Source: Littorina saxatilis
Lineage: Eukaryota; Mollusca; Gastropoda; Littorinimorpha; Littorinidae
Length of the DNA: 64,000 nt
NCBI RefSeq assembly: GCF_037325665.1
Contig: NC_090247.1
Coordinates: 19,305,989-19,369,988 of the forward strand
Direction of reading: 5' to 3'
The position numbers and the translations under genes are program-made. Position 1 is the stretch's first letter. The number at the start of each line of letters is the position of its first letter. Below the pieces are notes generated by a model. It searched no databases, was not told where the DNA came from, and saw only the letters and a list, made by a program, of their open reading frames with translations. This document shows, in pieces, positions 1 to 12,213 of this stretch.

Positions 1-360
1 TGTTTTATTTTACTCTAATAATTTTTTTAATTGTGTAAAATAAATTTAAAAAAAATTTTTAATTCACGTGCACAAGACAAAAACTTTCATACTGTGCCAA
101 AGTGATCCGAGTTCGATTCCCGGCATGGGCGGTCTATTTTTTTATTTTTTTAATTTTTTTTTTAATTCTTGTTTACTTTTGTTTATTATGAACGTTTTAA
201 TGTTTTATTTTACTCTAATAATTTTTTTAATTGTGTTGATAAATATATATTTTTTTTTTTTAAATCCACGTGCACAAGACAAAAACTTTCATACTGGGGG
301 AGCGAGCCAGTCTGAAGAGTACTCGGGTCCAGCGCCAGCGTTTTTTATATTTACATTTTA
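1..360. repeat. AT-rich duplicated block with a tRNA-like fragment
   Basis: Two copies of a roughly 93-bp AT-rich segment, each ending with the same CACGTGCACAAGAC stretch, lie about 200 bp apart (1-93 and 201-293). Between them, near 106-130, is a tRNA-like B-box (GAGTTCGATTCC), which suggests a SINE remnant. No gene is supported. Confidence 0.5.
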
Positions 361-462
361 GATGACAGGGTCATTTACACAATAATGTTATGTGCATACT
401 CAAGCAGTACATTTTAGATGACAGGGTCATTTACACAATAAGGTTATGTCAGAAGTCTATAA
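361..462. repeat. Short satellite block (about 56-bp unit)
   Basis: Nearly two copies of a unit beginning GATGACAGGGTCATTTACAC. The same unit forms a longer array at 11171-11540, so the two blocks bracket the nested-element region. Confidence 0.7.
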
Positions 463-464
463 TA

Positions 465-984
465 CTACACTACTCGTCATAAAAAAACCTATACAGATGC
501 GTTTGAGGGCAGATCTTTCTGATGAGGCTCTTGATTGTAAAACCAAGTATATGACTAAAAAGGCCATTGATTACCCTACCTTGTTCAGAAAACAGATTGA
601 GTTTACATGACGTAGTGTCGATACAGTGGAACCTACAACACAGACACCTACCAAAATCAAATTCGCTAAATCAAGGTTCCTGCAATAAAATCGAAAAAAA
701 ATCAAAACAACTAAATCAAAACATGTTTAGCATATCTTTAAACAGAACAATCACATCTGAATCCAAAACAGTCAGTTTGTGTTCACATATCTTGTCTAAC
801 ATGGACGCTAAGGCATATACTGAGCGGTGTAGGTGTCAATCCTGTCAGAAGGCATACAAGAATGTTTTTGAAGCTATTTTAGCGGGTAATGAGACAACAA
901 GTGGTACATTTGAGTAACTCGTTAACGTATTGTCTTCAGACTTTCAGTGATTTGTGCTAATAACACATGTCGTAAACTCCACAC
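465..984. mobile_element. Left arm of a long inverted-repeat element
   Basis: This sequence matches 10215-10795 in reverse complement. Shared landmarks include the stretch around CAGATGCGTTTGAG and the motif GATACAGTGGAACC near 620. The arm is interrupted by the LTR element and resumes at 8234-8330. The arms are similar but clearly diverged, so this element is older than its insertions. The type is undetermined; long arms and no visible coding suggest a non-autonomous DNA element. Confidence 0.6.
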
Positions 985-1525
985 TGTTAGGAAACGCTAC
1001 CGTTGCTGAGCTTTGGTTCAGTTTTGTGTGTTGCATGTAGTTGACTTATTTGTACTTTGTGGGAAAGTACCGATATTATATTTTGTAAACACAATATTTA
1101 TGCTTAGACGAGAATGCAGGTGAACTTTCTAGTCCTGTCAAGACAAGTTGTTTACCACGCTGTTTGTAGTGTGAGTTCGTGGCGTTCGTTCGGATTAAGT
1201 GCGTCGGCGCTTTTGATGTACGTCACAGAGAACGTCACTGTTCTAGTCCATAGACGGTTCGTATATAATGTAGTTGTATCATGTTCGGTCTGGAATATTC
1301 TCGAGATTGAGTATTTACTATATATGCCAGCGCGATTTGAATGTTAAAGAGCTTTTTTTTTTAGTTCTGCTACGTTGTGCAGTTGTATGTATTGAATGCT
1401 GAATAAATCCTCGAACTCAATTTGACGAGTTGTTTTCTGCTGCTGCGAAGACGGGCGACGTAGAATAAAAGAACACAACTATACGACATTTGAGAACTTG
1501 TGGCAATCTCAAGTGTCGTGTAACA
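985..1525 (+). repeat. Left LTR
   Basis: This is a 541-bp terminal repeat with TG/CA ends, repeated at 6709-8228. An AATAAA lies near 1402. The sequence just after the LTR (TTGGGGGCCAAGCC) is in the place expected for a primer binding site; the tRNA was not identified. Confidence 0.9.
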
Positions 1526-2010
1526 ATTGGGGGCCAAGCCAAGGATCTACGTTTAACGCCAAGGGTTTTCCAGCAACAAGGACCAGCGTCAAGACAGTCA
1601 CAGGAGGTAGCCATCAATCGGGTGTATCCTGAGGGATCAGTATTGAGACTACGGAACCGTGGATTCGGTGTGACTGGTGAAGAGTTTGGTAATCGCCGCA
1701 GCTCGGTACGGTGAGCGACGCCGGAGTGTATCGGGATTACAGAGGTTAGCTGCTGTTTGGACGAGACGGACTTCGTCGCGGAGCTAGTGCATTAATACTA
1801 CGAAATACGACTGAGGTACGTCGTGTACGTATCGTGAGCAGAGTGCGCCGTCACGTTAGACGAGGAGGGTGGCAGCCTGCGTCTACGAAGGTGAACAGCG
1901 ACGAGAGAAGCATCGGAGGTGCAGTAGAGACTGTGTTCTTTTAGAAGACTACATTCGTCTACGTTCGTGGCTGTGAAAGAATACAGACGAACGCACCGGA
2001 AAAGACCAGA

Positions 2011-5000
2011 ATGGCTGAGTTCTGGGCAAAAGGAGTTGAACTGGGACTGAAAGGCAAGCAGCTGACGGAGTTCGTCGAGTCCCAGACACGACTGCTAGCG
2101 CAGCGTGAAGAAAGACAAGCGCAGCGTGAGCGTGAAGAAAGACAAGCGCAGCGTGAGCGTGAAGAAAGACAAGCGCAGCGTGAGCGTGAAGAAAGAGAAA
2201 GACAAGCGCAGCGTGAGCGTGAAGAAAGAGAAAGAGAAGCACAGCGTGAAGAAAGGCAAATTGAGCTGAAACGCTTAGAGCTCCAGATAGAAATGGAGAC
2301 GAAGCGCTTAGAGCTTCAGACAGAAATGGTGCGTGTTCAAAATGAGCACGAGGCACCACGCCAAAGAGATAACCAGCAGCAAATGTTACACAGGGCACCG
2401 AAACTTCCAGCATTCGCTGACGGGAAGGACCAGATCGACTGCTACCTTGCAAGATTCGAGAGGTTCGCTGAGAGTGCTAGATGGCAGCGCGACGACTGGG
2501 CGATTCAACTCAGCGCACATTTGACTGGGGCAGCACTTGAGGTCTACACTAGACTCTCAAATGATGACGCCAGAGACTATGATGTACTGAAGGAAGCTCA
2601 GTTGCGTTGCTACAACTTCACTGAAAGGGGCTACCGTCAACGCTTCCGCGAATGCCAGCCATTGTCTGGAGAGACACCGAGCCAGTTTGTGGAGCGCCTG
2701 TCGTCATACCTGCAGAAGTGGGTGGAGTTATCAGGTGAAGAGCAGTCATACGAGAGTCTGCGGGACTTGATCGTGAAGGAGCAGTTCCTTAATGCCTGCC
2801 CGAAGGACCTGGCGACCCGCTTGGAAGAGCAAAAACTGCGGGGTTTGAAGGACATTACTGATGCTGCTGAGCGTTATCTCATTGCTCATGGAAGGACCCT
2901 GGGGACGTCAAAGTCATCGAAACCTTTCCAGAAGAGCGGAAACCAGGCAAACCAACCTGTCAAGGGACAAACTGAGTCCGCACCATCATCCAATAAGGGG
3001 CAGAACATAACGTGTTTCCATTGCAATGCCAAGGGCCACCGAGTCGCCAACTGTCCCCAAAAGAAAAATAACGGACATGTCAATGACAAAGCGCAAGAAC
3101 ATCGACGGAGATATTACGACAACAAGAGGCAAACGAGTGGCTCGAACCAACAAGTATGTGCGAGCAGCGTCATACTTCCAAGGGCTGCCGAGCAAGTGGC
3201 TACACCATCGGACGTGGAAGAATGTATATCTGATGGCCAGCTTCTACTCGCCAATGGCAGGTCAATCTCTGTCGTCGCCAGCGCAGCTGTGTCAGTGTCG
3301 AACATGCCCGTGTCGAAGGGATTTGTTGAGAAGCAGGAAGTGACTGTTCTCAGAGATTCGGGCTGCAATGGGGTCATCGTCAAAGAGGATCTGGTGCCGA
3401 CAGAGAAGTTCACTGGTGACTTCAAGTGGACGCTCATGGCTGACAGCAAATGCGTGAAGGCACCAGTGGTAAAAATCCAGATCGATACTCCATACTTCAC
3501 CGGAGAAGTTGAGGCCGTCTGCCTGAAGAAGCCCTTGTACGATCTACTAATTGGGAATATTGGGGGTGCGAGACGTCCTGATGACCCTGATTTCGAATGG
3601 AGAATGGGCTCAGCTCAGCCTGCTGCTGAAGAGGAAGACCCACTGCCATTCGCAAATGAAGATATCAGCGAACTGTTACGAGATGACAGAGCAACTGTGC
3701 ATCGCCGCGACCAGCCGCAGGTTGTAAGCGCTGTGACGACCAGAGCCCAGGCGAAGAAGGACAAAACAACTACGCCACTCAGGGTCACCAACAGTTCTGC
3801 AACTGCTGTCGTGGACAGGGATCGGCTGATTCAGCTACAGGAAGCTGATTTGACCTTGACAAAGTACAGGAGTCGTCCTGTCAAGGAGATGACTAAGGGC
3901 GAAGGCACTGTGCACTTTGAAGTAAAGGCCAAGATCCTGTACAGAGTGTTCCAGCACCCGAGAGTAAACGGTGGGAAGCCATTACGTCAAGTTCTGGTGC
4001 CTCAACCACTTAGGCGCCAGGTGATGGAGGTGGCCCACGACTCTATTATGGGAGGTCACCTGGGTGTCAAGAAGACATCAGACAGAATCCAGGCTGCGTT
4101 TTACTGGCCAGGACTGCATGCAGATGTGACTCGATTCTGCCGATCGTGCGATATTTGCCAGAAAACCATACCTCGAGGAAGGGTCCCGAAAGTGCCGTTG
4201 CAGAAGATGCCTTTGATCGACCGACCTTTCAAGAGGGTGGCCATTGACCTCATCGGCGAGATAAAACCGCCAAGTGAAGAGGGTCATCGTTGGGTACTGA
4301 CCCTGGTAGACTATGCAACCAGGTACCCAGAAGCCGTGCCTCTGAAGAAAATTGACACCGAGACTGTTGCCGAGGCACTTGTGGACATTTTCAGCAGAAT
4401 TGGGGTTCCTGAAGAGATCCTCACAGACCTGGGGACACAGTTTGTCTCTGAATGCATGGAAGAGGTCAACAGGCTGCTGAGCATTCGTCACTTGACTACG
4501 ACACCCTATCACCCGATGTGCAATGGGCTGGTCGAAAAATTCAATGCGAGGCTGAAGTCCACGCTTAAGAAACTATGCAGTGAGCAGCCAAGGCAGTGGC
4601 ATTGCTACATCAATGCCTTGCTATTTGCATACAGGGAGGTGCCACAAGAGTCCACTGGATTCTCCCCGTTCGAGCTGATGTACGGGCGGACCGTGAGAGG
4701 CCCGATGCAGATACTAAAGGAATTGTGGACGAAAGATGTGGGCACAACTGAAGTGAAGAACAGTTACCTGTACGTGTTTGAGTTGCGAGAGAAACTGGAG
4801 GAGACTCTCGAGATTGCTAGAGAAAACTTGAGAAAGTCTCAGGATAGCGGAAAGCACTACTACGACCGCAAAGCCGTAAACAGGAAGTTTACACCAGGTA
4901 ACAAAGTGCTGATACTGCTCCCCACTGATCACAACAAACTACTGATGCAGTGGAAAGGCCCATACGAGGTTGAGGCCGTGGTAGGGATCAACGACTACAA

Positions 5001-6576
5001 GGTGAATGTCGGCAAGAAGTCCAAGATCTACCACGCTAACCTCCTGAAACTGTATGTGGAGAGACCTCCGGAAGCAGTACAGGTCGCAGCAAGTGTGGAA
5101 GAACCAGCCGAACTAGACGAGTTCGACGGTGAGGAACTACTGGAGTTGGGAGACCTCCACAAGAAAGAGGGAGTGGATGACGTCAAGTTAGGACCTGACC
5201 TGACAGAAGACCAGCAGAAGGAGCTGCATGATTTTATGGGCGACTTCACCCATAGGTTCTGTGATGTTCCAGGCTCTACGTCCTTGGTCGAACATGAAGT
5301 CCACCTCACATCGGACGTTCCTTTTCGGTCAAAACCATACCCTATCCCGTTTCAGGCTCGGGAATCCTTGAAGAAGGACATCGACAACATGTTGAAGATG
5401 GGGGTCATCCGTGAATCATCATCCCCTTACTCATCTCCCGTTGTTGTTGTCAAGAAGAAAGACGGCACAAACAGGGTATGCATTGACTTCAGGAAAGTGA
5501 ATAAGATCACCGTGTTTGACCCTGAACCAATGCCGACGGCAACTGATCTATTCCGACAGTTAACTGGCAGTAAGATCTTCTCAAAGATCGATCTCAGCAA
5601 GGGATATTGGCAAATTCCTGTGCGCGAAGAGGACATACCAAAGACCGCCTTTGCAACTCCAGACGGAACGTATGAGTGCCTGCGGATGCCTTTTGGCATG
5701 GTGAACAGTGGTGCTACCATGAAGAGTTGAATGCGAAAAATGCTCAAAGGAATGAAGAATGTTGTGTACTACTGGGATGATCTGCTAGTCCACACGGAGA
5801 CCTTTGCGGAGCATCTGGAGACTTTGAGGGAACTGTTTTCCCGCCTGACAAAAGCCAATCTGACCGTGAGACCCAGCAAGTGCATTTTGGGAACCGACAA
5901 CGTTGACTTCATAGGTCATTCACTGAAGGAAGGTCAAAAGGGGCTTTTGTTGGAAAACGTCACCAAGATCCTCAATGCGCCACGTCCTGAAACCAAGAAG
6001 CAGGTGCGATCCTTCCTTGGATTGGCTGGGTACTACAGAGAGTTCATTCCAAACTTCGCCGCCATAACGGCGCCTTTGTCGGACATGACCCGAAAAGGAT
6101 GCCCCAACCGAATACTCTGGGGACCAGCTCAGGAGAAGGCATATCAGACTGTGCGCGACCTGATGTCACGAGACCCGGTGCTACGCCTTCCTGATACTGC
6201 CAAAGAGTTCATCTTGCGTACAGACGCATCGGACGAAGGGATCGGCGCCATGCTGATGCAAGAGCATGGAGGTAAACCGTTTCCGGTCAGCTATGCCAGC
6301 AAGAAGCTGTCAGGAGCCGAGAAGAACTACTCGACCATGGAGAAAGAGTGTTTAGCCATGGTGTGGGGAATCAAGAAATTTGAACTCTACCTCCAAGGGG
6401 TGAAATTCGTGCTTCAGACTGATCACAAACCCCTCACCTACCTGAACTCTGCGAAGTTTGTGAATAATCGTATCATGAGGTGGGTGATGTACTTGCAGAA
6501 CTTTGATATGCGAGTGGAATCGATCAAAGGTTCAGACAATGTTGGAGCAGATTTTCTCATCCGAGTATGTGAGTAA
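2011..6576 (+). pseudogene. gag-pol coding region of the LTR element (fossil)
   Basis: Parts, with approximate positions: gag from 2011, opening with a Gln/Arg/Glu-rich coiled-coil tract built from tandem 24-bp repeats (about 2098-2260); a CCHC knuckle (CFHCNAKGHRVANCP) near 3012; an aspartic protease-like motif (LRDSGCNGVIV) near 3345; integrase with an HHCC-type zinc domain near 4050-4160, a catalytic core near 4220-4700 and a GPY/F module near 4950-5045; reverse transcriptase from about 5300; RNase H near 6200-6560 (RTDASDEGIG, TDHKPLTYL). No envelope gene is seen. The region looks nearly complete with about one break. The assignment to Gypsy with Gmr1-like order rests on domain motifs and their order. 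Confidence 0.88.
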
Positions 6577-6708
6577 AACTGTGTTCATTCTCCAACAGAC
6601 TAATGTACATACCTGGATTTCAATCTGTTATGTATACATAATATGTGTACAGGTAGCGTTTCGATGATTGAAAGAAATTAGGTAAATTTCTTCTGGTGTT
6701 GGGGGTAA

Positions 6709-7451
6709 TGTTAGGAAACGCTACCGTTGCTGAGCTTTGGTTCAGTTTTGTGTGTTGCATGTAGTTGACTTATTTGTACTTTGTGGGAAAGTACCGATAT
6801 TATATTTTGTAAACACAATATTTATGCTTGGGCGAGAATGCAGGTGAACTTTCTAGTCCTGTCAAAACAAGTTGTTTACCACGCTGTTTGTAGTGTGAGT
6901 TCGTGGCGTTCGTTCGGATTAACTTGAGTGCGTCGGCGCTTTTGATGTACGTCAGAGAGAACGTCACTGTTCTAGTCCATAGACGGTTCGTATATAATGT
7001 AGGGGAAAGGCCCTAATTACCGGACGGGCGCCTAATAACGGACACGCGATATCTCAGAAATGGTAGGTCACAAAAAAAAAAATTTTGCGCGAAACGATTC
7101 AGTGATATCCCCTTACACTTCGCACCAAAATAACATGGCGACTGAACGCACGCATTCTGCACGGGAAGTGGTTTTCTGTTTTTCGCACTCTCACTGTAAT
7201 TTTAGACATTTGTAAACTAAGTGCAGCAAGAAGTTACGACTTTCTAAGATGAATTGATTGGTTGAAGTAGATAGTACATACACTCTATTAGTAAATACCA
7301 TGCAATACGACGTATTAAATGAACGCATTTTTCAACAGCTGCATTGTAACTCCAACTAGTGGGGTTTGCCAAATACCGTCCACCACGTGCGCCCAAATAA
7401 CGGACTATGTAATATTTGTAAAAAATATAGGTCCCTGGCAATATGTAATAA

Positions 7452-7524
<73 letters not shown>

Positions 7525-8228
7525 TTGAACGTGCGGTTAATTCGCTTGACTAAAAATAACGCATAACCCTCTCTCGAGAAAAAGATACATATCTTCATAA
7601 AAACTTGCTTTTTGACTGACAAAAGTTGCAAAAACCAACATAATAATTAAATGTAAAAATACATGAACGTTCACAAAAAAGAAAACGGTTGCAATTGTTA
7701 ATTAAAACATGGTTTCAGCAACTTTTGTTACTCTATTAAGCAGCGAATTTTGTGTCCGGACTTTGGTGACCCCCTGTCCGGATTTAGGCAGTAGGTTCCC
7801 CAAAACCGGACAATTTGCCGAAAAATTCAAACCTTTATAACTTTTAAAGTATAACATGAAGATAAAGGTAGGTTAGATCTACAATAATCCGTTTTCAAAA
7901 TTGCGCTATGTTATATACTTTGTGAGAAAAATGGGTTTAACCTTAAATGTCCGTTAATTGGGGCCTTTCCCCTAGTTGTATCATGTTCGGTCTGGAATAT
8001 TCTCGAGATTGAGTATTTACTATATATGCCAGCGCGATTTGAATGTTAAAGAGCTTTTTTTTTTTAGTTCTGCTACGTTGTGCAGTTGTATGTATGTAAT
8101 GCTGAATAAATCCTCGAACTCAATTTGACGAGTTGTTTTCTGCTGCTGCGAAGACGGGCGACGTAGAATAAAAGAACACAACTATACGACATTTGAGAAC
8201 TTGTGGCAATCTCAAGTGTCGTGTAACA
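6709..8228 (+). repeat. Right LTR, split by a MITE
   Basis: Matches the left LTR almost base for base, apart from a 971-bp insertion at 7002-7972. It is preceded by a purine-rich tract (GTTGGGGGTAA), a plausible polypurine tract. Confidence 0.9.
7002..7972. mobile_element. TA-flanked MITE with GGGGAAAGG ends
   Basis: The insertion is precise: the left LTR gives the empty site, and TA is duplicated at 7000-7001 and 7973-7974. The ends are inverted copies beginning GGGGAAAGGCCC. Internally, CCGGAC or ACGGAC motifs recur in both orientations (near 7018, 7034, 7397, 7755, 7778 and 7804), and a (GT)n tract lies at about 7455-7522. No transposase is visible, so it is non-autonomous. It belongs with 19027-19602 and 23203-30289 by terminus. 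Confidence 0.85.
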
Positions 8229-8233
8229 CACAC

Positions 8234-8330
8234 AAAATCTTAAGTCATTGGAGATATTAATTCTGCTTTTATGCGACATACCAGAAAGAGTTTAAAAAAT
8301 AAAGATGTACCCTGTCAGATGGAACAGAAC
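8234..8330. mobile_element. Continuation of the left inverted-repeat arm
   Basis: Directly follows the right target duplication of the LTR element and continues the match to the reverse complement of about 10215-10280 (TTAAGTCATTGGAGA against TCAAGTCATTTGAGA). This confirms that the LTR element landed inside the arm. Confidence 0.55.
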
Positions 8331-8543
8331 AAAATTAAAATTAGCATGCATTTAGAAAAATGAAAGCTTCAATTTACCCTTAAATCTAATACAGTTTCAA
8401 CAATGGCTGTTCACAGCGCATTTGTTTAAACGCACACAAACATTCTTGAAAAATGCTTTTTCAAAAACCATTGATCGGCAGTGAGCTTTGCTGGGCGTTG
8501 GCCGACATTTGCGCTCAGCGCTCTGAATGAGTCAACTTCTTAA

Positions 8544-9148
8544 AGGGCAGCTGTCGGGTTGTGGCTCTCAAAATCTGTTCCTTAGAATGAGTTATCATGT
8601 AACAGAAACTATACTTAAAAGTTACTTGGTGATTTTGACAGCTTGATAACACAAGTCCGAAGACTTTAGAAATGCTACAATGTCTTTAATCGAAGAAAGT
8701 TTGCATTCTTGGCCGAGTCAATGCAGCCCGCTCGAAAATTACTTCCCTTGGACGCGTGACGTCAGCCGCGGAATCGGCCGGGTTGAACGGTGCTCTCTTT
8801 ATGCCATTGCGCAATCGGGTTGTCTAGTCAAGCCCTCAAGCATACTTCACGGGTAGGTGAAGAGAAACTTAGGATGGGGTGACTTCTCCCAGGCCAAAAT
8901 TTCGCAGTGAAAAACGGAGTTCATAACATGTCTTCCGTTCCCCTCCTGCTTTTGTTCCACTTGAACCCTGTTTTTGTTCAACTTATTGGCAGATATTGTC
9001 ACGCGTCGAGGAACACAAACACACACACACAAACACACTCACACACAGACACACACACACACAGACACACACAGACAGACACACACACACACACACACGT
9101 GTTATCACACATATACACAGACACACACACACACTGACATACGTGTTA

Positions 9149-9210
<62 letters not shown>

Positions 9211-10073
9211 GCACGATAACCATCACAAACACAGTTTGACAAATTCATCTTTGATTTTTTGCGGCCGAACCCCCCTCCCCCATTTTCCACACTAGATCCA
9301 CTGTTTCATCTTTGTCTCCGTCTCTCTTCCCTTTATCTTATCTCGTCTATCTCCTTGAGAGAGTAACTGAAGATGTATTATCATCATCTCTTTCCTAGAT
9401 TTTCCCACCGACAGAGTTGGCTTTTGTCTTGAATTCAGTACCTCACACGTACACGGTAATTGGTGTGACACCTCAAGCGGACCTTCTTCATAAGTGTACA
9501 GTGTCTGCTGATAAGGGACACGAGGGTCTGTGGTTGAGCAACTTTATGATTTAACCGGGTGGACTGGAGGAGTAGCAACAGCATGTGAACCACTTTAGAA
9601 ATGACTTGTAAAGGTTGCAGTCGGTCAGATCAAAGAAGAGAAAATGGGAACGTGGGTCTTGAGAAGATACCACCATCATAATACTTTACTTTGTGCAAGA
9701 ATCAATCACGCGTACAGCATTACAGATGTCCAGCTGTGGTCTACATTGTACTGTAAACTTCACAGCGGTCTTATATCGGCTTCCTCGAGTGACGTCACAG
9801 CAAGGCTAACGCTGCGGCGTCTTTCTTGTGCTGACAGAGTTGTCGGTCGCGGATTTTTAGTCGTTTCGGCCTGCCAACTGCTTCTTTTTTTGCGGATTGT
9901 GAGAACTAGCAGAAAGTTTCACGCATTTTAATCTGGTTTCAAACTAATGATGAAAGTGTCTTCTTCTGGACCAAATCAACAGTCTTTAGTTGAATCAACT
10001 CGGAAAACTCTTAAACGCGTTTTTGCACGCGACTCCGCGCATTTTTGAGACCAGGCAACCCGACAGCTGCCCT
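8544..10073. mobile_element. TTAA-flanked TIR element (Kolobok- or piggyBac-like target)
   Basis: The ends are inverted copies of AGGGCAGCTGTCGGGTTG, flanked by TTAA at 8540-8543 and 10074-10077. TTAA target duplication is known for piggyBac and Kolobok; AGG-starting ends are closer to Kolobok, but that choice is inference. It is 1530 bp with a long (AC)n tract and no recognisable transposase, so it is probably non-autonomous. It sits in the spacer of the long inverted-repeat element. Confidence 0.75.
9016..9208. repeat. (AC)n microsatellite
   Basis: Imperfect (AC)n with CAGACA interruptions, inside the TTAA-flanked element. Confidence 0.95.
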
Positions 10074-10214
10074 TTAAAAAAAACTACTTTCGCGTTGAAA
10101 TCCTCATACCACCCATGCCTGATGAAATAATTATGCACATGAACTCAGAGTATGTGGCGCATCTGTCATTGTTCTTGAAGATTTGAACAAATTAGTGTTT
10201 TTCGATGAGTCAGC

Positions 10215-10795
10215 AAAGTCAATTTAAGAACTTTTTCTGACATAACAGCAGACCTAATGTCTCAAATGACTTGAAATTCCGTATGTACTTTACGTCATGT
10301 GTTAGCACAAATTACCAAAAGTTTGAAGGCAATGCGTTAGCGAGTTACTCAAATGTACCATTTTTTGTCTCATTACCCGCTAAAACGGCTTCAAAAACTG
10401 ACTTTTATGCCTGCTGAGAGGACTGACACCTACACCGCTCAGCATGCCATAGTGTCCCTGGTAGACAAAATATGTGAACAAAACATTTGGATGCAGATGT
10501 GATTGTTCTGTCTAAGGACATGCTAAACATGTTTCGTTTTAGCAGTTCTGATGGGTTTTTTTTACATTTAACGCGGGAGCCTTGATTATGCGAATTTAAT
10601 TTGGGGGGGTGTCTGTGTTGTAGGTTCCACTGTATCGACACTACGTCATGTAAACGCAATCTGTTTTCTGAATAAGTTAGGGAAATAAACGGCCTTTCCA
10701 GTCATATACTTGGTTTTACTATAAACGGCCTCATCAGAAAGATCTGCCTCAAACGCATCTGTATAGGGTTTTTTTTTATGACTAGTAGTGTATAA
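10215..10795. mobile_element. Right arm of the long inverted-repeat element
   Basis: Reverse-complement match to 465-984 plus 8234-8330, including GGTTCCACTGTATCG near 10624 and the outer CAGATGCGTTTGAGG-type stretch. It lies just outside the TTAA element. Confidence 0.6.
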
Positions 10796-11049
10796 GTACT
10801 TTACTACTATTACCAGCAGTCGACACGCGATGATACATATGCCCTTTGTCCTTTCCTTGGGGATATCCCGTACTAAAAATAGAATACGGGGTTGTGGTAA
10901 AGCTGTTTAATGGCACTCACGCACTATATTCGATTTCCAATACACGACTCAAAACCTTTGGGATAAATTAAAAAGAAAAATGTACAAGTATAATTATAGA
11001 GTTAGGAAAAGAAGAAAGAGTTGGAATGAAGCAAATTAATAAAATACAA

Positions 11050-11165
11050 GAATTACGAGTTCAGACGAATTTGAAAATAAAATTGCCATCGAAGTGGATC
11101 GAACTCGGGACCACAAAAGTAAGGACTCGCGAATAATCGGGCGCTTTTCCATCTGAGCTATTCCG
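11050..11165 (-). repeat. tRNA-like SINE remnant
   Basis: The minus strand reads TAGCTCAGATGG (A-box-like) and later GAGTTCGATCC (B-box) at tRNA spacing. No CCA end or clean cloverleaf was found, and the surroundings are repeats, so this is read as a tRNA-derived remnant, not a tRNA gene. Confidence 0.45.
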
Positions 11166-11170
11166 TTGCA

Positions 11171-11540
11171 CTGCAGGCGATTTACACAATAATGTTATGT
11201 GTATACTCAAACAGTACATTACAAATGACAGGGTCATTTACACAATAATTTTATGTGTATACTCAAACAGTACATTACAAATGACAGGGTCATTTACACA
11301 ATAATGTTGTGTGTATACTCAAACAGTACATTACAGATTACAGGGTCATTTACACAATAATGCTATGTGCACTCAAGCAGTACATTACAGATGACAGGGT
11401 CATTTACACAATAATGTTATGTGCACTCAAGCAGTACATTACAGATGACAGGGTCATTTTCCCAATAATGTTATGCCACTCAAGCAGTACATTACAGATT
11501 ACAGGGTCATTTACACAATAATGTTATGTGCACTAACAGA
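11171..11540. repeat. Satellite array, about 57-bp unit
   Basis: About six copies of GACAGGGTCATTTACACAAT plus a variable CTCAAGCAGTACATTACAG segment. It is the same satellite as 361-462. Confidence 0.85.
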
Positions 11541-11566
11541 CACTGTATTGGGTTGAACATGATAAA

Positions 11567-11886
11567 CACATCCTGTGAGGTTACCCTCATGAAAATTCGT
11601 GCTGCTTTCTTACTGGGAAAGCGAGATGCAATACAGAATCCATTTTTGTTTTCATTGTTCATGCATGTGTGTATTCGTGTTTCCAAGCCTTGCGACTTTC
11701 GTTGTGAACGTGGGATCTTTGTCGTGCGCATGCGTGTACACAGGGGTGTTTGGACACCGAGGAGAGTCTGCACAAAGTTGACTCTGGAAAAAAAATCCCT
11801 TGCCGAACGTGGGGATCGAACCCATGCCGATAGAGACAACCGGTTTTGAAACCAGCGCCGCTACCGACTGAGCTTTTTCCTCTGAC
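11567..11886 (-). mobile_element. tRNA-derived SINE (family B)
   Basis: The minus strand starts with a tRNA-like head (A-box near 11873, B-box GGGTTCGATCC near 11820) and continues into a body shared with 55376-56085. The body includes the complement of GGACACCGAGGAGAGTCTGC, also shared with the family A copies. Confidence 0.7.
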
Positions 11887-12016
11887 CCGATATGCTGCTG
11901 TATATTATACATTTATTTATTTATTTATTTATTAAGGAGATTTCTTTAGCGCATAACTAAAAGCACTATACATCTGTAATTACCTGTTCTCATGTCACTG
12001 AAATAGTAATGAACCC

Positions 12017-12018
<2 letters not shown>

Positions 12019-12092
<74 letters not shown>

Positions 12093-12190
12093 ACCTCCAC
12101 AGCCCCCCCCCCCCCAACCTCCACCGCCCCCCCCCCCCAACCTCCACCGCCCCCCCCCCAACCTCCACCGCCCTCAACAACCCCCACCAC
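12019..12190. repeat. (AC)n followed by C-rich CCACC repeats
   Basis: (AC)n from about 12019 to 12090 passes into several (C)n-AACCTCCACCG units. Proline- and glycine-rich open frames here are artefacts. Confidence 0.9.
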
Positions 12191-12213
12191 CCTACACAAC
12201 CCTCACCATCATT

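Larger units (their letters stand above)
985..8228 (+). mobile_element. Ty3/Gypsy-type LTR retrotransposon, Gmr1-like gene order
   Basis: The element starts TG and ends CA, has two nearly identical LTRs (985-1525 and 6709-8228) and is flanked by a perfect 5-bp duplication, CACAC, at 980-984 and 8229-8233. Between the LTRs lies one gag-pol reading region. Domain order is gag, CCHC knuckle, protease, integrase, reverse transcriptase, RNase H. Ordinary Gypsy elements place integrase last, and the Gmr1 group is known for this inverted order. Near-identical LTRs imply a young insertion. As a fossil it looks almost whole, with about one interruption in the coding region. Its right LTR was later entered by a TA-flanked MITE (7002-7972). 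Confidence 0.9.

Noticed and set aside
1949-5747. Several antisense and alternate-frame open frames over the LTR element
   Set aside because: They are shadows of the gag-pol frame and its repeated 24-bp coil; none shows a domain of its own.
7319-7631. His/Thr- or Cys/Val-rich open frames
   Set aside because: Produced by (GT)n/(AC)n. The same applies near 8983-9290, 12009-12199, 15670-15924, 21950-22254, 27286-27530 and 59307-59595.
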